Of a stretch of DNA of 64,000 nucleotides, positions 9,259-19,288 are shown piece after piece (positions within the stretch are counted from its first letter, which is position 1; each line of letters begins with the position of its first letter). This DNA comes from Bartonella massiliensis. GTDB taxonomy: Bacteria; Pseudomonadota; Alphaproteobacteria; Rhizobiales; Rhizobiaceae. The notes under the pieces are model-generated. The model was not told the origin of the DNA. It saw only the letters and a program-made list of their open reading frames with translations, and did no database searches. The position numbers and the translations under genes were made by a program. The stretch is taken from assembly GCF_902150025.1 (NCBI RefSeq), contig NZ_CABFVS010000002.1, positions 124,001 through 188,000 on the forward strand, read 5' to 3'.

Positions 9259-9864
9259 ATGTCTAAATACATTGCAGGACCTGAGATTGAGCGTCTCATT
9301 CAGATTTTAGCACGGTTGCCAGGTCTTGGTCCGCGTTCAGCGCGTCGTGCCGCGCTTCATCTTATTAAAAAAAAAGAAACTTTGATGGAGCCTTTAGGAG
9401 CGGCAATACAAGCTGCTGTCGATAAAGTTTGCATTTGTTCTGTTTGTGGAAATGTCGATACTGTTGATCCTTGTTCAATTTGTACAGATTCGCGACGTGA
9501 TGATACAACAATCATTGTTGTCGAGGATATCGCTGATCTGTGGGCTCTTGAGCGTGCAAAAACTTTAGCAGCACGTTATCATGTATTGGGTGGACGACTC
9601 TCTCCCTTAGATGGAATAGGCCCTGACGAACTCAACATTGCTACCTTAATACAACGTGTTGAACAAAACCCAATTACGGAAGTTATTCTTGCTGTCAATG
9701 CAACTGTTGAAGGACAAACAACTGCTCACTACATCACCGATCAGCTTTCCAATTTTTCGGTTAAAATTACACGACTTGCTCATGGTGTTCCTGTAGGAGG
9801 TGAGCTCGATTATCTTGATGATGGCACTTTAGCGGCAGCCGTACAAGCAAGAACAAATCTTTAA
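9259..9864 (+). CDS. recR: Recombination mediator RecR
   Basis: 201 residues, full length. The helix-hairpin-helix stretch ([20 protein letters not shown]) is at about 17-36. A C4 zinc finger uses Cys60/63 and Cys72/75 ([16 protein letters not shown]), with an extra Cys58. The Toprim domain begins at [15 protein letters not shown], and the C-terminal segment [22 protein letters not shown] is a family signature. RecR works with RecO and RecF to load RecA on single-stranded DNA at gaps. It is the last gene of the dnaX-ybaB-recR cluster. Confidence 0.96.
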   Translation: MSKYIAGPEIERLIQILARLPGLGPRSARRAALHLIKKKETLMEPLGAAIQAAVDKVCICSVCGNVDTVDPCSICTDSRRDDTTIIVVEDIADLWALERAKTLAARYHVLGGRLSPLDGIGPDELNIATLIQRVEQNPITEVILAVNATVEGQTTAHYITDQLSNFSVKITRLAHGVPVGGELDYLDDGTLAAAVQARTNL

Positions 9865-9903
9865 AACTTTCTTTTAACTCTTTTTATGGGGGAAAATATT
9901 AAA

Positions 9904-10932
9904 ATGATCAAAAAAAATCTGTCACTTTTAAACGACTTTGGTCCTGGTATTCTAGCATGTTTACTTATATCAGCCTTAGCTTACGGTTTAGAAGTCACAG
10001 AGAAGCAGCTTTTCTCCGAAGCATGGCTTGAAAGTCTTGTTTTAGCAATTCTCTTAGGATCAATCACCCGTAGTTGTTTTCCTTTACCAACGTATTTCCA
10101 AAAAGGGATAACTTTTTGTGCAAAAACACTTCTTGAAATTGCTATTGTTCTTTTAGGAGCAAGCATTAGTATTCACGCTGTTCTTTCAACCGGCTGGAGT
10201 TTGCTTGCTAGCATCATATTCGTTATATTCATAACTATTCTTATTAGTTTTTTTATCGGTAGATTTTTTGGGCTTTCTTCTCATTTAGCAATGTTGGTGG
10301 CTTATGGAAATGCTATTTGTGGCAATTCAGCTATTGTTGCCGTTGCGCCTGTCATTAAAGCAAAACATGATGAAGTCGCCGCATCAATTGCTTTTACTGC
10401 TCTTTTGGGTATTCTTATTATTTTATGTCTCCCTTTTGCACATCCATTTTTGAATTTATCCTTTAATCAATATGGTGTGCTTGCCGGCATGGTTGTTTAC
10501 GCTGTACCACAAGTTTTAGCCGCAACAGCATCCATATCCTTTGTAAGTGTCCAAATTGCAACAGTTGTTAAATTGGTGCGGGTTTTGTTGTTAGGTCCTC
10601 TTATTTTTGCTCTTTCAATCATCTACCATCGCTCATCGCAAACACGCTTACGTTGGCACACTCTTGTGCCATGGTTTATTATTGGTTTTGTTATGATGAT
10701 GCTTGTCCGTTCAAGTGGACTTATTTCTGAAGCAGCTATCAACCCCATTAAATTAACTGCTCAAGTATTAACGATCATCTCAATGGCAGCATTAGGATTA
10801 GGCGTTGATATCCGTTCATTAAAAAAAGCAGGCTGGCGTGTTATTTTGGCTTCAACTTGTTCCATCATTATTCTCGGTATTTGTAGCCTTATTATGATAC
10901 AATTAATTAATTTAAACCAAATAACATTTTAA
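9904..10932 (+). CDS. YeiH/UPF0324-family inner membrane protein (putative sulfate exporter family)
   Basis: 342 residues from the ATG at 9904. That start has a purine-rich GGGGGA site about 10 bp upstream, while the in-frame ATG at 9886 has none. The protein is almost entirely hydrophobic, with about ten membrane segments. The family hallmarks are SLVLAILLGSITR, the re-entrant-like YGNAICGNSAIVAVAPVI, the EVAASIAF helix and the C-terminal AALGLGVDIRSLKKAGWR. The family is often labelled a sulfate exporter, but direct functional proof is thin, so the substrate is unknown. It is 40 bp downstream of recR on the same strand and may be cotranscribed, though it has no functional tie. Confidence 0.85.
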   Translation: MIKKNLSLLNDFGPGILACLLISALAYGLEVTEKQLFSEAWLESLVLAILLGSITRSCFPLPTYFQKGITFCAKTLLEIAIVLLGASISIHAVLSTGWSLLASIIFVIFITILISFFIGRFFGLSSHLAMLVAYGNAICGNSAIVAVAPVIKAKHDEVAASIAFTALLGILIILCLPFAHPFLNLSFNQYGVLAGMVVYAVPQVLAATASISFVSVQIATVVKLVRVLLLGPLIFALSIIYHRSSQTRLRWHTLVPWFIIGFVMMMLVRSSGLISEAAINPIKLTAQVLTIISMAALGLGVDIRSLKKAGWRVILASTCSIIILGICSLIMIQLINLNQITF

Positions 10933-11546
10933 AATATTATTATTTCTTTTTTAACGGAGCATAACCATATAATTAATTCAAAGACACACCAATGTTGAAT
11001 CAGCTCTTTCATAAAACAGTAGAACTTAAAAAATTGCTCATTATTCTATACTAAAAATTGAAAGAACTGTGATATTAGATATCCAGTGAAGACTATCAAA
11101 CTGGCTTTTCAGTTCATAATGATTTGCAAGGGAGGAAGATCAAAATACATAGCGCATAAAAATAATACCATTTCCTTCATTATTGCTTTCATAAAGCTAA
11201 AGTTTTTATCAAAAATTGACAGAATATACTTTTTAATGAGGTCAAAACACTTACGAAAAGGAAAACACCCAAAATAAAATAAAGCATATGCAAGTTGCTC
11301 ATTCACATGCTGATAAAAAAACTCTCAAGACACATAAACTTCCTTTTACGCCCCTATTCCCCATGAAGTGTATAAAATCAATATATTAATAATAAGGATC
11401 AAATCAACATCTCATCCTATTCCATAAAAAGATATTGTTGCTTATTGGCACTAGCAACTTTTTTACAAATAAACTATACAATGATAAAAGAAATTTAAAA
11501 TACAGTAGACCTTTTGTCTATTGTCTTATTCAATTAAAATATTTTT
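10933..11546. other. Non-coding interval between the YeiH-family gene and tsaB
   Basis: 614 bp of AT-rich sequence. Frames of 63-65 codons overlap each other on opposite strands at 11086-11306 and show no family features. I see no RNA gene. The last 100 bp before tsaB presumably hold the promoter of the long tsaB-trmB run, but no confident -35/-10 pair stands out. Confidence 0.45.
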
Positions 11547-12251
11547 ATGCTTATTCTTGCTATCGATACTGCTTCAATTTATTGTGCTGTTGCGCTCATT
11601 CGTCATAAATCTGTTATTGCACGTATCAATGAGCGCATGAATAAAGGGCATGCTGAAAAACTTATTGGGCAGATTACACAAATAATGACACAAGCAAATA
11701 TGACGCTTGATCAAGTTGAGCGTATTGCTGTCAATGTTGGACCTGGATCGTTTACGGGTATCCGTGTTGGTGTTGCCACAGCACGCGCTTTGGCATTAGC
11801 ACTTGAGATACCAGCTGTTGGAGTAAGTGCACTTGAAGCTTTAGCTGCACAAGTCACAACCCGTAAAAATACTGCATCAGCAATTACTGTTGTCATTGAA
11901 GCAGGAAGAGACATGTTCTACCATCAAAACTTCCATCATGATCTCACTCCTTTAGGAGCGCCAGGATTAAAAACAATTGAAAATATCCTCGAAGATTTAC
12001 CAAAAAAAACCCAACTGACGGGTCCAGCGACTGATATCGTTATGGAACACATTAAAAACCATAAAATAAACGAAAAAATTATCCTAGAAAAAATCCCTTG
12101 CGAAGCAGCGGATATTGCAAACTATGCTTATCTTGCCGCAAACAGACAACCAAAAAATTCACCTCGTCCCCTTTATCTACGCAGTGCTGATGCAAAACAA
12201 CAAACCGATTTTGCTTTACCACGAAAAAAAGTATGTCCGAATTTTCATTGA
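11547..12251 (+). CDS. tsaB: tRNA threonylcarbamoyladenosine biosynthesis protein TsaB
   Basis: 234 residues. The actin-like ATPase fold starts with ILAIDTASIYCAVAL, and the GPGSFTGIRVG motif (65-75) is the family signature. TsaB is the catalytically inactive scaffold that joins TsaD and TsaE to make the t6A37 modification of ANN-decoding tRNAs. The 3' end overlaps rimI by 19 bp, so the two are coupled, a pairing widespread in bacteria. Confidence 0.94.
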   Translation: MLILAIDTASIYCAVALIRHKSVIARINERMNKGHAEKLIGQITQIMTQANMTLDQVERIAVNVGPGSFTGIRVGVATARALALALEIPAVGVSALEALAAQVTTRKNTASAITVVIEAGRDMFYHQNFHHDLTPLGAPGLKTIENILEDLPKKTQLTGPATDIVMEHIKNHKINEKIILEKIPCEAADIANYAYLAANRQPKNSPRPLYLRSADAKQQTDFALPRKKVCPNFH

Positions 12252-12724
12252 CAAAAAAACATTTTGGAATTGCTCCACTCCAAGTTAGTGATAGTGTTTC
12301 TCTTCACAAAATTCATCAACATTGCTTTACGCCTGCTTGGGAAAAACAAGCTTTTGATACCTTTTTAACAGATCACTCGATCTTCGGATACAAAGTTTTT
12401 CTTATTGAGAGATCTGATCAAATTTTAGGTTTTTGCCTATGCCGTCTCATTCTTGATGAAGCAGAAATCATCACAATTGCTGTCCATCCTCATCATCATC
12501 AACAAGGAATGGGCACTTTGCTTATCGATCGAACACTTCGCCATCTTCGCGATAAGCGTGCTACAAAACTATTCTTGGAAGTAGAATCTACAAATCTTTC
12601 TGCTTTAAACCTTTATCAACGCTTCGAATTTCAAAAAATTTCTGAACGTCTTGCCTACTATTCGTCAAAAAATAGTCGTGGTGATGCAATCATCATGCAA
12701 AAAACTTTTAAGCAAATAGATTGA
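12233..12724 (+). CDS. rimI: Ribosomal-protein-alanine N-acetyltransferase (RimI-like GNAT)
   Basis: 163 residues. The GNAT fold carries the acetyl-CoA loop QQGMGT at 90-95, preceded by the strand EIITIAVHP and followed by the LFLEVESTNLSALNLYQRF motif. RimI acetylates the N-terminal alanine of ribosomal protein S18; some homologues act on other N-termini. It overlaps tsaB by 19 bp and lies 31 bp upstream of miaB. In several other Rhizobiales a fur/mur gene lies near here; in this window the Fur-type gene is instead after secA. Confidence 0.9.
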   Translation: MSEFSLTKKHFGIAPLQVSDSVSLHKIHQHCFTPAWEKQAFDTFLTDHSIFGYKVFLIERSDQILGFCLCRLILDEAEIITIAVHPHHHQQGMGTLLIDRTLRHLRDKRATKLFLEVESTNLSALNLYQRFEFQKISERLAYYSSKNSRGDAIIMQKTFKQID

Positions 12725-12755
12725 GATTTATGTAAAAAACGTTTAGACAGACACC

Positions 12756-14132
12756 ATGAATAAAGTGAATCCTAAAAATACATCTCCTGTGGCTCCTAAA
12801 AAGGTTTTTATCAAAACCTATGGGTGTCAAATGAATGTTTATGATAGCCAACGGATGACTGACAGTCTCAGTGCACAAGGCTATGTGACAACACAAACGC
12901 CCAATGATGCCGATCTTATTCTTGTTAATACCTGTCATATTCGTGAAAAAGCAGCAGAAAAACTTTATTCTGATCTGGGCCGTTTGCGTGTTATGCGTCA
13001 AGAACGAACACCGGATAAACCCTTGACCGTTGGCGTAACGGGTTGTGTTGCTCAAGCTGAGGGTAGTGAAATCTTGCGTCGGGCTCCAATAGTGGATCTC
13101 GTTATTGGTCCGCAAATGTATCATCGCTTGCCAGAATTGTTAGAAAAAACCAAACAAGGCAAAAAAATTATCGAAACGGATTATGCTGTTGAAGATAAAT
13201 TTGCTCATTTACCGCCGCATAATAAACGTTCAGTTAGAAAGCGGGGTGTTAGCGCCTTTTTAACCGTACAGGAAGGGTGCGATAAATTTTGCACTTTTTG
13301 TGTTGTGCCTTATACGCGAGGTGCTGAAATATCGCGCTCTGTCGAACAAATTACCGAAGAAGCCCGTCAACTCATTGAAGCGGGTGTTAAAGAAATTACG
13401 CTACTTGGACAAAATGTTAATGGTTGGCATGGACAAAGTGCTGATGGCAAAACTTGGCGCCTTGGCGATCTTCTTTATCATCTTGCAAAACTCGATGGTT
13501 TAAAGCGTTTGCGTTATACAACCAGCCACCCGCGTGATATGGATGATAGCCTTATTGCTGCACATCGAGATCTTGATATGTTAATGCCTTACCTGCATCT
13601 GCCTGTGCAATCCGGTTCAGATCGCATCTTAAAAGCCATGAACCGCCAGCATAAAAGCGCTCATTATCTGCATATTATCGAAAAAATTCGAGCTGCACGA
13701 CCAGATATTGCCTTTTCAGGCGATTTTATTGTAGGGTTTCCAGGAGAAACAGATGAAGACTTTGAAGAAACCATTAAACTTATTCAACAAGTACAATACA
13801 GTTCAGCTTATTCTTTTAAATATTCCCCCCGTCCTGGAACCGTGGGAGCCACAATGAAAAACCATGTTGACGAATCTGTAAAAGATGCCCGTCTTCAACA
13901 TTTGCAAGTCCTTCTTCTTGAGCAACAAAATGCATTTTTGCGTTCTAAGGTTGGTCAAAAAACGGATGTTCTTATTGAAAAAACTGGGCGTCACTCAGGA
14001 CAAATGGTAGGGCGTTCCCCTTGGCTTTTACCTGTTGTTGTGGATACAGAAGCCTCTACAGGGAGTGTGATAGAAATTCATATTAAAAATACAAGCTCAA
14101 ACAGTTTTGTCGGTGAAGTGACAAATAGATAA
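12756..14132 (+). CDS. miaB: tRNA-2-methylthio-N6-dimethylallyladenosine synthase
   Basis: 458 residues. The UPF0004 domain holds the first cluster ligands Cys24, Cys60 and Cys97 (TYGCQMN, NTCHIRE, VTGCVAQ). The radical-SAM motif CxxxCxxC is at Cys175, Cys179 and Cys182 ([10 protein letters not shown]). A C-terminal TRAM domain follows ([24 protein letters not shown]). MiaB methylthiolates i6A37 in tRNAs reading UNN codons, using two 4Fe-4S clusters. It is a complete gene within the tsaB-rimI-miaB-phoH run of tRNA and ribosome genes. Confidence 0.97.
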   Translation: MNKVNPKNTSPVAPKKVFIKTYGCQMNVYDSQRMTDSLSAQGYVTTQTPNDADLILVNTCHIREKAAEKLYSDLGRLRVMRQERTPDKPLTVGVTGCVAQAEGSEILRRAPIVDLVIGPQMYHRLPELLEKTKQGKKIIETDYAVEDKFAHLPPHNKRSVRKRGVSAFLTVQEGCDKFCTFCVVPYTRGAEISRSVEQITEEARQLIEAGVKEITLLGQNVNGWHGQSADGKTWRLGDLLYHLAKLDGLKRLRYTTSHPRDMDDSLIAAHRDLDMLMPYLHLPVQSGSDRILKAMNRQHKSAHYLHIIEKIRAARPDIAFSGDFIVGFPGETDEDFEETIKLIQQVQYSSAYSFKYSPRPGTVGATMKNHVDESVKDARLQHLQVLLLEQQNAFLRSKVGQKTDVLIEKTGRHSGQMVGRSPWLLPVVVDTEASTGSVIEIHIKNTSSNSFVGEVTNR

Positions 14133-14282
14133 ATATGACTCTAACACCTTGTTCATAATAAATATTCTGGAAAACTCTTTTATTTTCAAAGGAAGTGATT
14201 ACATCTAAAGCGTACGCTTTTGTAAAAGAAAATTTGTTTTTTATAAAGTTTACTCGAAAAAATATGTAATATTTATATAGAT

Positions 14283-15398
14283 ATGGAGAATAGGCTGAAA
14301 GCTTCAACTGAAAAGATAAATGCTGACATTAAAAAAACTGATTCCTTGGAACAAGAAAATGCTTCAGATACGAGTCAAGTTGTTTTGATTTTCGAAAATA
14401 ATAAATATGCAAAAGCAGTTTTTGGTAAATTTGATGAAAATCTTGCTTATATCGAAAAAAAACTCAAACTTAGTATTCATCCACGTGGGAATGAAATCTT
14501 AATCCGTGGAAATATTTCTGTTATAAAGCGTGCGCAATATGTATTGCAGCAGCTTTATGAGCGTGCCAAAACACATCAAGAGCTCACTTTATCAGACATA
14601 AAAGGAGTGATTGCTATGACGAGTATACCACAAAAGCAGAAAGAAGCCACAATAACACACAAATCTGCAACGAAGCGTATACCAACACGGTTGAGCACCC
14701 ATAAAAAAATAATTCATGCAAGGACTCCAATACAAGATGCTTATATACGCGCGATGGAGCATACTGAACTTGTGTTTGGTGTAGGACCTGCTGGAACAGG
14801 CAAAACGTATCTTGCTGTTGCTCATGCTGCAATGCTCCTAGAACGTGGTATCATTGAGAGAATTATTCTCTCACGTCCTGCTGTTGAAGCTGGAGAACAT
14901 CTGGGGTTTCTTCCCGGTGATCTCAAAGAAAAAGTCGACCCCTATTTACGACCACTTTATGATGCTCTTTATGATATGATGCCCGCTGAAAAAATAGAAC
15001 GCATTTTAGCTTCTGGTGTCATAGAAATTGCTCCTCTTGCTTTTATGCGCGGGCGAACGCTTGCCCATGCCGCTGTTATTCTCGATGAGGCACAAAATAC
15101 GACACCGATGCAAATGAAGATGTTCCTTACACGTCTTGGAGAAGGAACACGTATGATTGTTACCGGTGATGTAAGCCAAATTGATTTGCCTATAGGGCAA
15201 AAATCAGGTCTTATTGAAGCCATCCGCATTCTTTCAAATGTAGACAATATTGCAATTGTACGCTTTGATGAAAAAGATGTTGTACGCCACCCGCTTGTTG
15301 CTGCTATCGTTCATGCCTATGATCGCGATTCTGAAATACAAAATAAAAAAAAATCACTCGCATGCGATACATTAAAAAATGAATTTGATTCATCATGA
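14283..15398 (+). CDS. PhoH-like ATPase
   Basis: 371 residues. An N-terminal KH-like segment ([18 protein letters not shown]) precedes the P-loop ATPase domain, with Walker A GPAGTGKT at 168-175 and Walker [11 protein letters not shown]. PhoH proteins are superfamily-1-like RNA-binding ATPases. With YbeY they form a conserved pair linked to ribosome maturation and RNA processing, but the reaction is not firmly known. It overlaps ybeY by 4 bp (ATGA), supporting coupling. The start ATG has only a weak ribosome-binding site. A 14-bp palindrome (AAAGCGTACGCTTT, 14207-14220) lies in its leader. Confidence 0.93.
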   Translation: MENRLKASTEKINADIKKTDSLEQENASDTSQVVLIFENNKYAKAVFGKFDENLAYIEKKLKLSIHPRGNEILIRGNISVIKRAQYVLQQLYERAKTHQELTLSDIKGVIAMTSIPQKQKEATITHKSATKRIPTRLSTHKKIIHARTPIQDAYIRAMEHTELVFGVGPAGTGKTYLAVAHAAMLLERGIIERIILSRPAVEAGEHLGFLPGDLKEKVDPYLRPLYDALYDMMPAEKIERILASGVIEIAPLAFMRGRTLAHAAVILDEAQNTTPMQMKMFLTRLGEGTRMIVTGDVSQIDLPIGQKSGLIEAIRILSNVDNIAIVRFDEKDVVRHPLVAAIVHAYDRDSEIQNKKKSLACDTLKNEFDSS

Positions 15399-15886
15399 TT
15401 ATTATTGATATAATGGTTGAAAGCGCAGGGTGGAATGATGAGAAAATGCTTTATAATATTACCGAAAAAGCATTAACGGCAACGATGAATCGTGTTTCAT
15501 TGGAAAATGTTGTAAGCGAAATTAGCCTGCTTTTTACGGATGATGAGCATATGGCACAAATCAATGCACAATGGCGTGGTAAAAACAAATCCACTAATGT
15601 ATTATCCTTTCCTGCTTTTCCAATTAAAGCTGGCAATCCTCCCGGTCCTATGCTGGGTGACATTATTATTGCACGAGAAACTGTTGCTCTCGAAGCAGAA
15701 AAACAAGGAAAAATATTTCAAGATCATTTAACGCATATGATTGTTCATGGTATCTTGCATCTGCTTGGCTATGACCATGAAACTGATGATGAAGCACATC
15801 AAATGGAAAAGCTCGAAAGAGAAATTCTTCAAAAGCTCTCTATAAAAGATCCTTACGCTGAGTTATCTATAAATGATAGAAATTAA
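15395..15886 (+). CDS. ybeY: Endoribonuclease YbeY
   Basis: 163 residues. The zinc motif [11 protein letters not shown] supplies His118, His122 and His128, preceded by the conserved NVLSFPAFP and [11 protein letters not shown] strands. YbeY takes part in 16S rRNA 3'-end maturation and 70S quality control. It overlaps phoH by 4 bp; an internal ATG at 15413 would shorten the N-terminus by six residues but loses the usual start. The corC-type gene follows after 85 bp. Confidence 0.95.
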   Translation: MIIIDIMVESAGWNDEKMLYNITEKALTATMNRVSLENVVSEISLLFTDDEHMAQINAQWRGKNKSTNVLSFPAFPIKAGNPPGPMLGDIIIARETVALEAEKQGKIFQDHLTHMIVHGILHLLGYDHETDDEAHQMEKLEREILQKLSIKDPYAELSINDRN

Positions 15887-15971
15887 CCTTTAACATTAAT
15901 ATTTAAGAGCATACCCTTTAAAACCTCTCATTCACCTATTACAAAGAGAAAATTTAGAAGATTTCAAAACC

Positions 15972-16997
15972 ATGACAAACAAAACAAATACACAAAATAG
16001 TCGTCAAACATCTTCTAATAATGAAAAAGACCCCTCTCAACAGACGAATCATACAGAAAAATATTCCCTGATAAATCATTTATTTTCATTCTTACGGGGT
16101 CGTAATTATGCGTCTACGTCACTGCGCGATGATCTTACCGTTGCACTTTCGACCAACAATGAAAAAGATACCACCCTCTTCTCACCTGAAGAACGTACTA
16201 TGTTGCATAATATTTTACGCTTGCGTGAAGCACGTGTGGATGATGTTATGATACCCCGTTCTGAAATTGAAGCATTGGAAATAAGCACTTCACTTGGAGA
16301 AGCCCTTAAATGTTTTGCAAAAATTGGTCATTCTCGCATACCTGTTTATGCTGAAACTTTAGATGATCCGCGTGGTATGATCCATATCCGCGATATTCTG
16401 AATTATATGACTCGCTTTATTATTAACCCTACAGAAACTGAACAGAAATCCGATTTGCTTCAATTAAACCACACAGATTTACATACCCCAATCGGTGAAT
16501 TGGATTTGATCCGAACCGTTCTCTTTGTTCCCAGTTCTATGCTTGCAAGCAAACTCTTAACACGGATGCAAACCACACGAACACAAATGGCTTTAGTTAT
16601 TGATGAACATGGGGGAACAGATGGTCTAGTTTCAATGGAAGATATTGTTGAATTGGTCGTTGGTGATATTGAAGATGAACATGATAATGTCGACAATGCT
16701 ATCGTACGAGAGCACAACAATAAATGGCTGGTTGATGCAAGAACCGAACTAGAAGATGTTGAGAAAGCTCTTGGACCTGATTTTATCGTAGGCGAATATG
16801 GTGATGAGGTTGATACTATTGGCGGTTTAATTGTCTCCATTCTTGATCGTATTCCTGCAAAAGGTGAAGTTGTCGAAGCTGTTCCTGGCTATAAATTTCG
16901 TATTTTAGAAGCTGATAAACGCCGAATTAAGCGGTTGCGCATTTTTCGCATTCCAGAAAATGAGAATCTTAAAAATAATGCCATCCCTAAAGAATAG
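15972..16997 (+). CDS. CorC/HlyC-type hemolysin-related CBS-domain protein
   Basis: 341 residues. After a polar N-terminus comes a CBS pair at about 90-220: the first CBS motif is VDDVMIPRSEIEAL and the second lies around LALVIDEHGGTDGLVSMEDIVEL. The CorC_HlyC transporter-associated domain follows (WLVDARTELEDVEKALG through KFRILEADKRRIKRLRIFR). There is no DUF21 membrane domain, so this is the soluble CorC class rather than a full CNNM transporter. Proposed roles concern magnesium or cobalt efflux; the function is not settled. The phoH-ybeY-corC-lnt order is strongly conserved. The 3' end overlaps lnt by 38 bp. Confidence 0.92.
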   Translation: MTNKTNTQNSRQTSSNNEKDPSQQTNHTEKYSLINHLFSFLRGRNYASTSLRDDLTVALSTNNEKDTTLFSPEERTMLHNILRLREARVDDVMIPRSEIEALEISTSLGEALKCFAKIGHSRIPVYAETLDDPRGMIHIRDILNYMTRFIINPTETEQKSDLLQLNHTDLHTPIGELDLIRTVLFVPSSMLASKLLTRMQTTRTQMALVIDEHGGTDGLVSMEDIVELVVGDIEDEHDNVDNAIVREHNNKWLVDARTELEDVEKALGPDFIVGEYGDEVDTIGGLIVSILDRIPAKGEVVEAVPGYKFRILEADKRRIKRLRIFRIPENENLKNNAIPKE

Positions 16998-18594
16998 TCA
17001 CGCAGCTTTAAATAATTTCCTCGTTTTTTTGTTCTCTGTTACCGGATGGAAGCGGCAGGCATGGATATTTCTATGTGGTGCTCTTACTTCCTTTGCACTT
17101 CCTCCTTTTTATTTAACGCCTCTTTGCTTTTTAACTTTTCCTATTTTTATTGTTTTACTTGACACAATAGGTTCCTCCCCAAAAAATAAAAAACATCTTT
17201 TTACCTATGCTTTAAGCTGTGGAACTTTTGGTTTTAGTTATTTTATTTGCGGACTTTGGTGGCTCTGCAATGCTTTGTTGACAGATCCAGATTCTTTTGG
17301 TTGGGCAGTCCCGCTCGCTATTTTATTTCCTCCTTTCTACCTTTCTCTTTATTGGTTTTTTTCTGGTTTCATTGTCGGTTTATTATGGGCAAAAGGAATA
17401 GCACGCTTTTTTGTTTTAGCCTTTGCCTTAGGATTGGCCGAGTGGTTACGTGCATTCTTATTCACAGGATTCCCATGGAATTCTCTTGGCTATACAGCCA
17501 TGCCAACCCCGATGTTCATGCAATCTGACGCAATCGTCGGACTTTATGGAATGAATATTCTTGCTGTCTTAGCTTATAGTTTTCCAACAGTTTTACTCAC
17601 GAGTGAAAAAAAGAAAGCTGCCCTTTTTCTTTGCTTATCACTTATATTCCTTCACAGTGGTTTTGGATTTTATCGTCTTAATACGATAGAAAATACAGCT
17701 GAAGATCAAAAAAGAAATTATTGGGTGCGCATTGTTCAACCTTCTATTCAACAAAATATAAAATTGCGCGCTAATACACGAGAAGCCATATTGGAAGCGC
17801 ATATGAATCTAAGCGCAACACCAATAACTGGTAAAAATCCAGAACCCGATTTTATCGTATGGCCGGAAGCTTCCGTCCCTTACCTTCTCTATGATAACTC
17901 ATCTATCACGATGCACATTGCCTCTCTTTTAAAACCTAAACAATGGGCTATTATCGGAGCGGTACGCGCTAGTGATGATCCTCCTCATTCCCAAACACAA
18001 TATTTTAATACAATTGCCGTCATTAATGCTCAAGGTAATATTTTACACACTTCCGATAAACTTCATTTGGTCCCTTTTGGTGAGTATCTTCCCTATCAAA
18101 ATTTATTGAAAAAAATAGGGTTGCATATTCTTGCTGATAATATTGGTGGATATAGTGCTGCACATGTGCGCAAAACTGTCACAATGCCAAACGGATTTTC
18201 TTATTTGCCCCTGATTTGTTATGAAGCAATATTTCCCCATGAAATGACTTTTAAAGGCTTACCGCCTCAAGCAATTATTAATGTTACAAATGATGCATGG
18301 TTTGGTGTAACACCAGGCCCCTATCAACATCTTCAACAAGCACAGCTTCGTGCCATTGAATTAGGTATCCCACTCATACGAGCAGCCAATAATGGAATAT
18401 CAGCCGTTATTGATTCTTATGGACGAATCGTTGTAGCTCTTCAACAAAATGCTGTGGGCATTATTGATTCAAAAGTTCCATCATCCATTACCCCTATAGG
18501 AAGCAATGAATACAGAACTTTCTTTACTTTTATCTTATTCATCCTTATGCTCTTGTGTCGTATTGGTTTTGGTTCTACAAAACAACTTAAATGA
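16960..18594 (+). CDS. lnt: Apolipoprotein N-acyltransferase
   Basis: 544 residues. About six to seven N-terminal membrane segments are followed by a periplasmic nitrilase-like domain with the catalytic triad Glu303 (WPEASVPY), Lys367 (SDKLHLVPFGEY) and Cys420 (LICYEAIFP). Lnt adds the third acyl chain to the N-terminal cysteine of lipoproteins in the inner membrane. A final hydrophobic helix precedes the C-terminus. The start ATG at 16960 overlaps corC; an ATG at 16978 is an equally plausible start, because neither has a strong ribosome-binding site. Confidence 0.95.
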   Translation: MRILKIMPSLKNSHAALNNFLVFLFSVTGWKRQAWIFLCGALTSFALPPFYLTPLCFLTFPIFIVLLDTIGSSPKNKKHLFTYALSCGTFGFSYFICGLWWLCNALLTDPDSFGWAVPLAILFPPFYLSLYWFFSGFIVGLLWAKGIARFFVLAFALGLAEWLRAFLFTGFPWNSLGYTAMPTPMFMQSDAIVGLYGMNILAVLAYSFPTVLLTSEKKKAALFLCLSLIFLHSGFGFYRLNTIENTAEDQKRNYWVRIVQPSIQQNIKLRANTREAILEAHMNLSATPITGKNPEPDFIVWPEASVPYLLYDNSSITMHIASLLKPKQWAIIGAVRASDDPPHSQTQYFNTIAVINAQGNILHTSDKLHLVPFGEYLPYQNLLKKIGLHILADNIGGYSAAHVRKTVTMPNGFSYLPLICYEAIFPHEMTFKGLPPQAIINVTNDAWFGVTPGPYQHLQQAQLRAIELGIPLIRAANNGISAVIDSYGRIVVALQQNAVGIIDSKVPSSITPIGSNEYRTFFTFILFILMLLCRIGFGSTKQLK

Positions 18595-18743
18595 TTCAAG
18601 TGCTCCTTGTACGGTATTATGTTGCGTGTACCAGTAATATTGGGAAAAAATATTACATATTATTTTAATTATATGGTAAATCAACTTCGCATAAATCTGA
18701 TGTTGGTTTAAAAGAAAAGTGCTGGAAATTAAAGAGTTACATT

Positions 18744-19157
18744 ATGACCGAAACTAGAAAAAAACCTGACCCTATAGACATTTATGTTGGAACTCGTATC
18801 CGTTTGCGTCGTAATATTTTAGGACTTACTCAAGAAAAACTAGGTGAAAAATTAGGCATTACTTTTCAGCAAATCCAAAAATATGAAAAAGGAACAAACC
18901 GTATTGGTGCCAGTCGTCTTCAAGCGATCGCAGAAATTATGGACGTTCCTGTTTCTTACTTTTTTGATAAGGGCCTTACCTCTCAACAAGTAGAAGGTTT
19001 TGCTGAAAGTGATCACAATTTTATGGATTTTTGTTCTAGCAGCGAAGGTATTCAGCTCATGCGGGCTTTTACAAATATATCTGATGCTAAAGTGCGTCGA
19101 AAAATTATTGACTTGGCAAAAGCACTTTCTGAGGAAGATTTGACAGATAAGCTATAA
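18744..19157 (+). CDS. XRE-family transcriptional regulator
   Basis: 137 residues. A Cro/CI-type helix-turn-helix spans about 17-72 (TRIRLRRNILGLTQEKLGEK, then GITFQQIQKYEKG and NRIGASRLQAIAEIMDVPVS). A helical C-terminal tail (FMDFCSSSEGIQLMRAFTNI) may mediate dimerisation. The tail pattern is that of a conserved alphaproteobacterial regulator commonly found just upstream of metK. Its targets are unknown to me. It has its own 149-bp upstream gap and is followed by metK after 131 bp. Confidence 0.9.
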   Translation: MTETRKKPDPIDIYVGTRIRLRRNILGLTQEKLGEKLGITFQQIQKYEKGTNRIGASRLQAIAEIMDVPVSYFFDKGLTSQQVEGFAESDHNFMDFCSSSEGIQLMRAFTNISDAKVRRKIIDLAKALSEEDLTDKL

Positions 19158-19288
19158 AATTAAAATTATATTTTTTCTCTCTTGTTCATATAAATTTACA
19201 TTGTCGATTTGCTGTGGAATTAGAAAGCCGTAGCAGTTTTAGTAGGCGATTAATTGAATTGTTGGTTTTCTTTTTTTAAGGAGTTCCT

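Noticed and set aside
14207-14220. 14-bp palindrome AAAGCGTACGCTTT before phoH
   Set aside because: Exact but short and fully self-complementary; no second copy seen and no regulator to assign, so it is not called as an operator.
19158-19288. SAM-II or SAM/SAH riboswitch before metK
   Set aside because: The conserved core sequences and pseudoknot pairings of those classes are not present.
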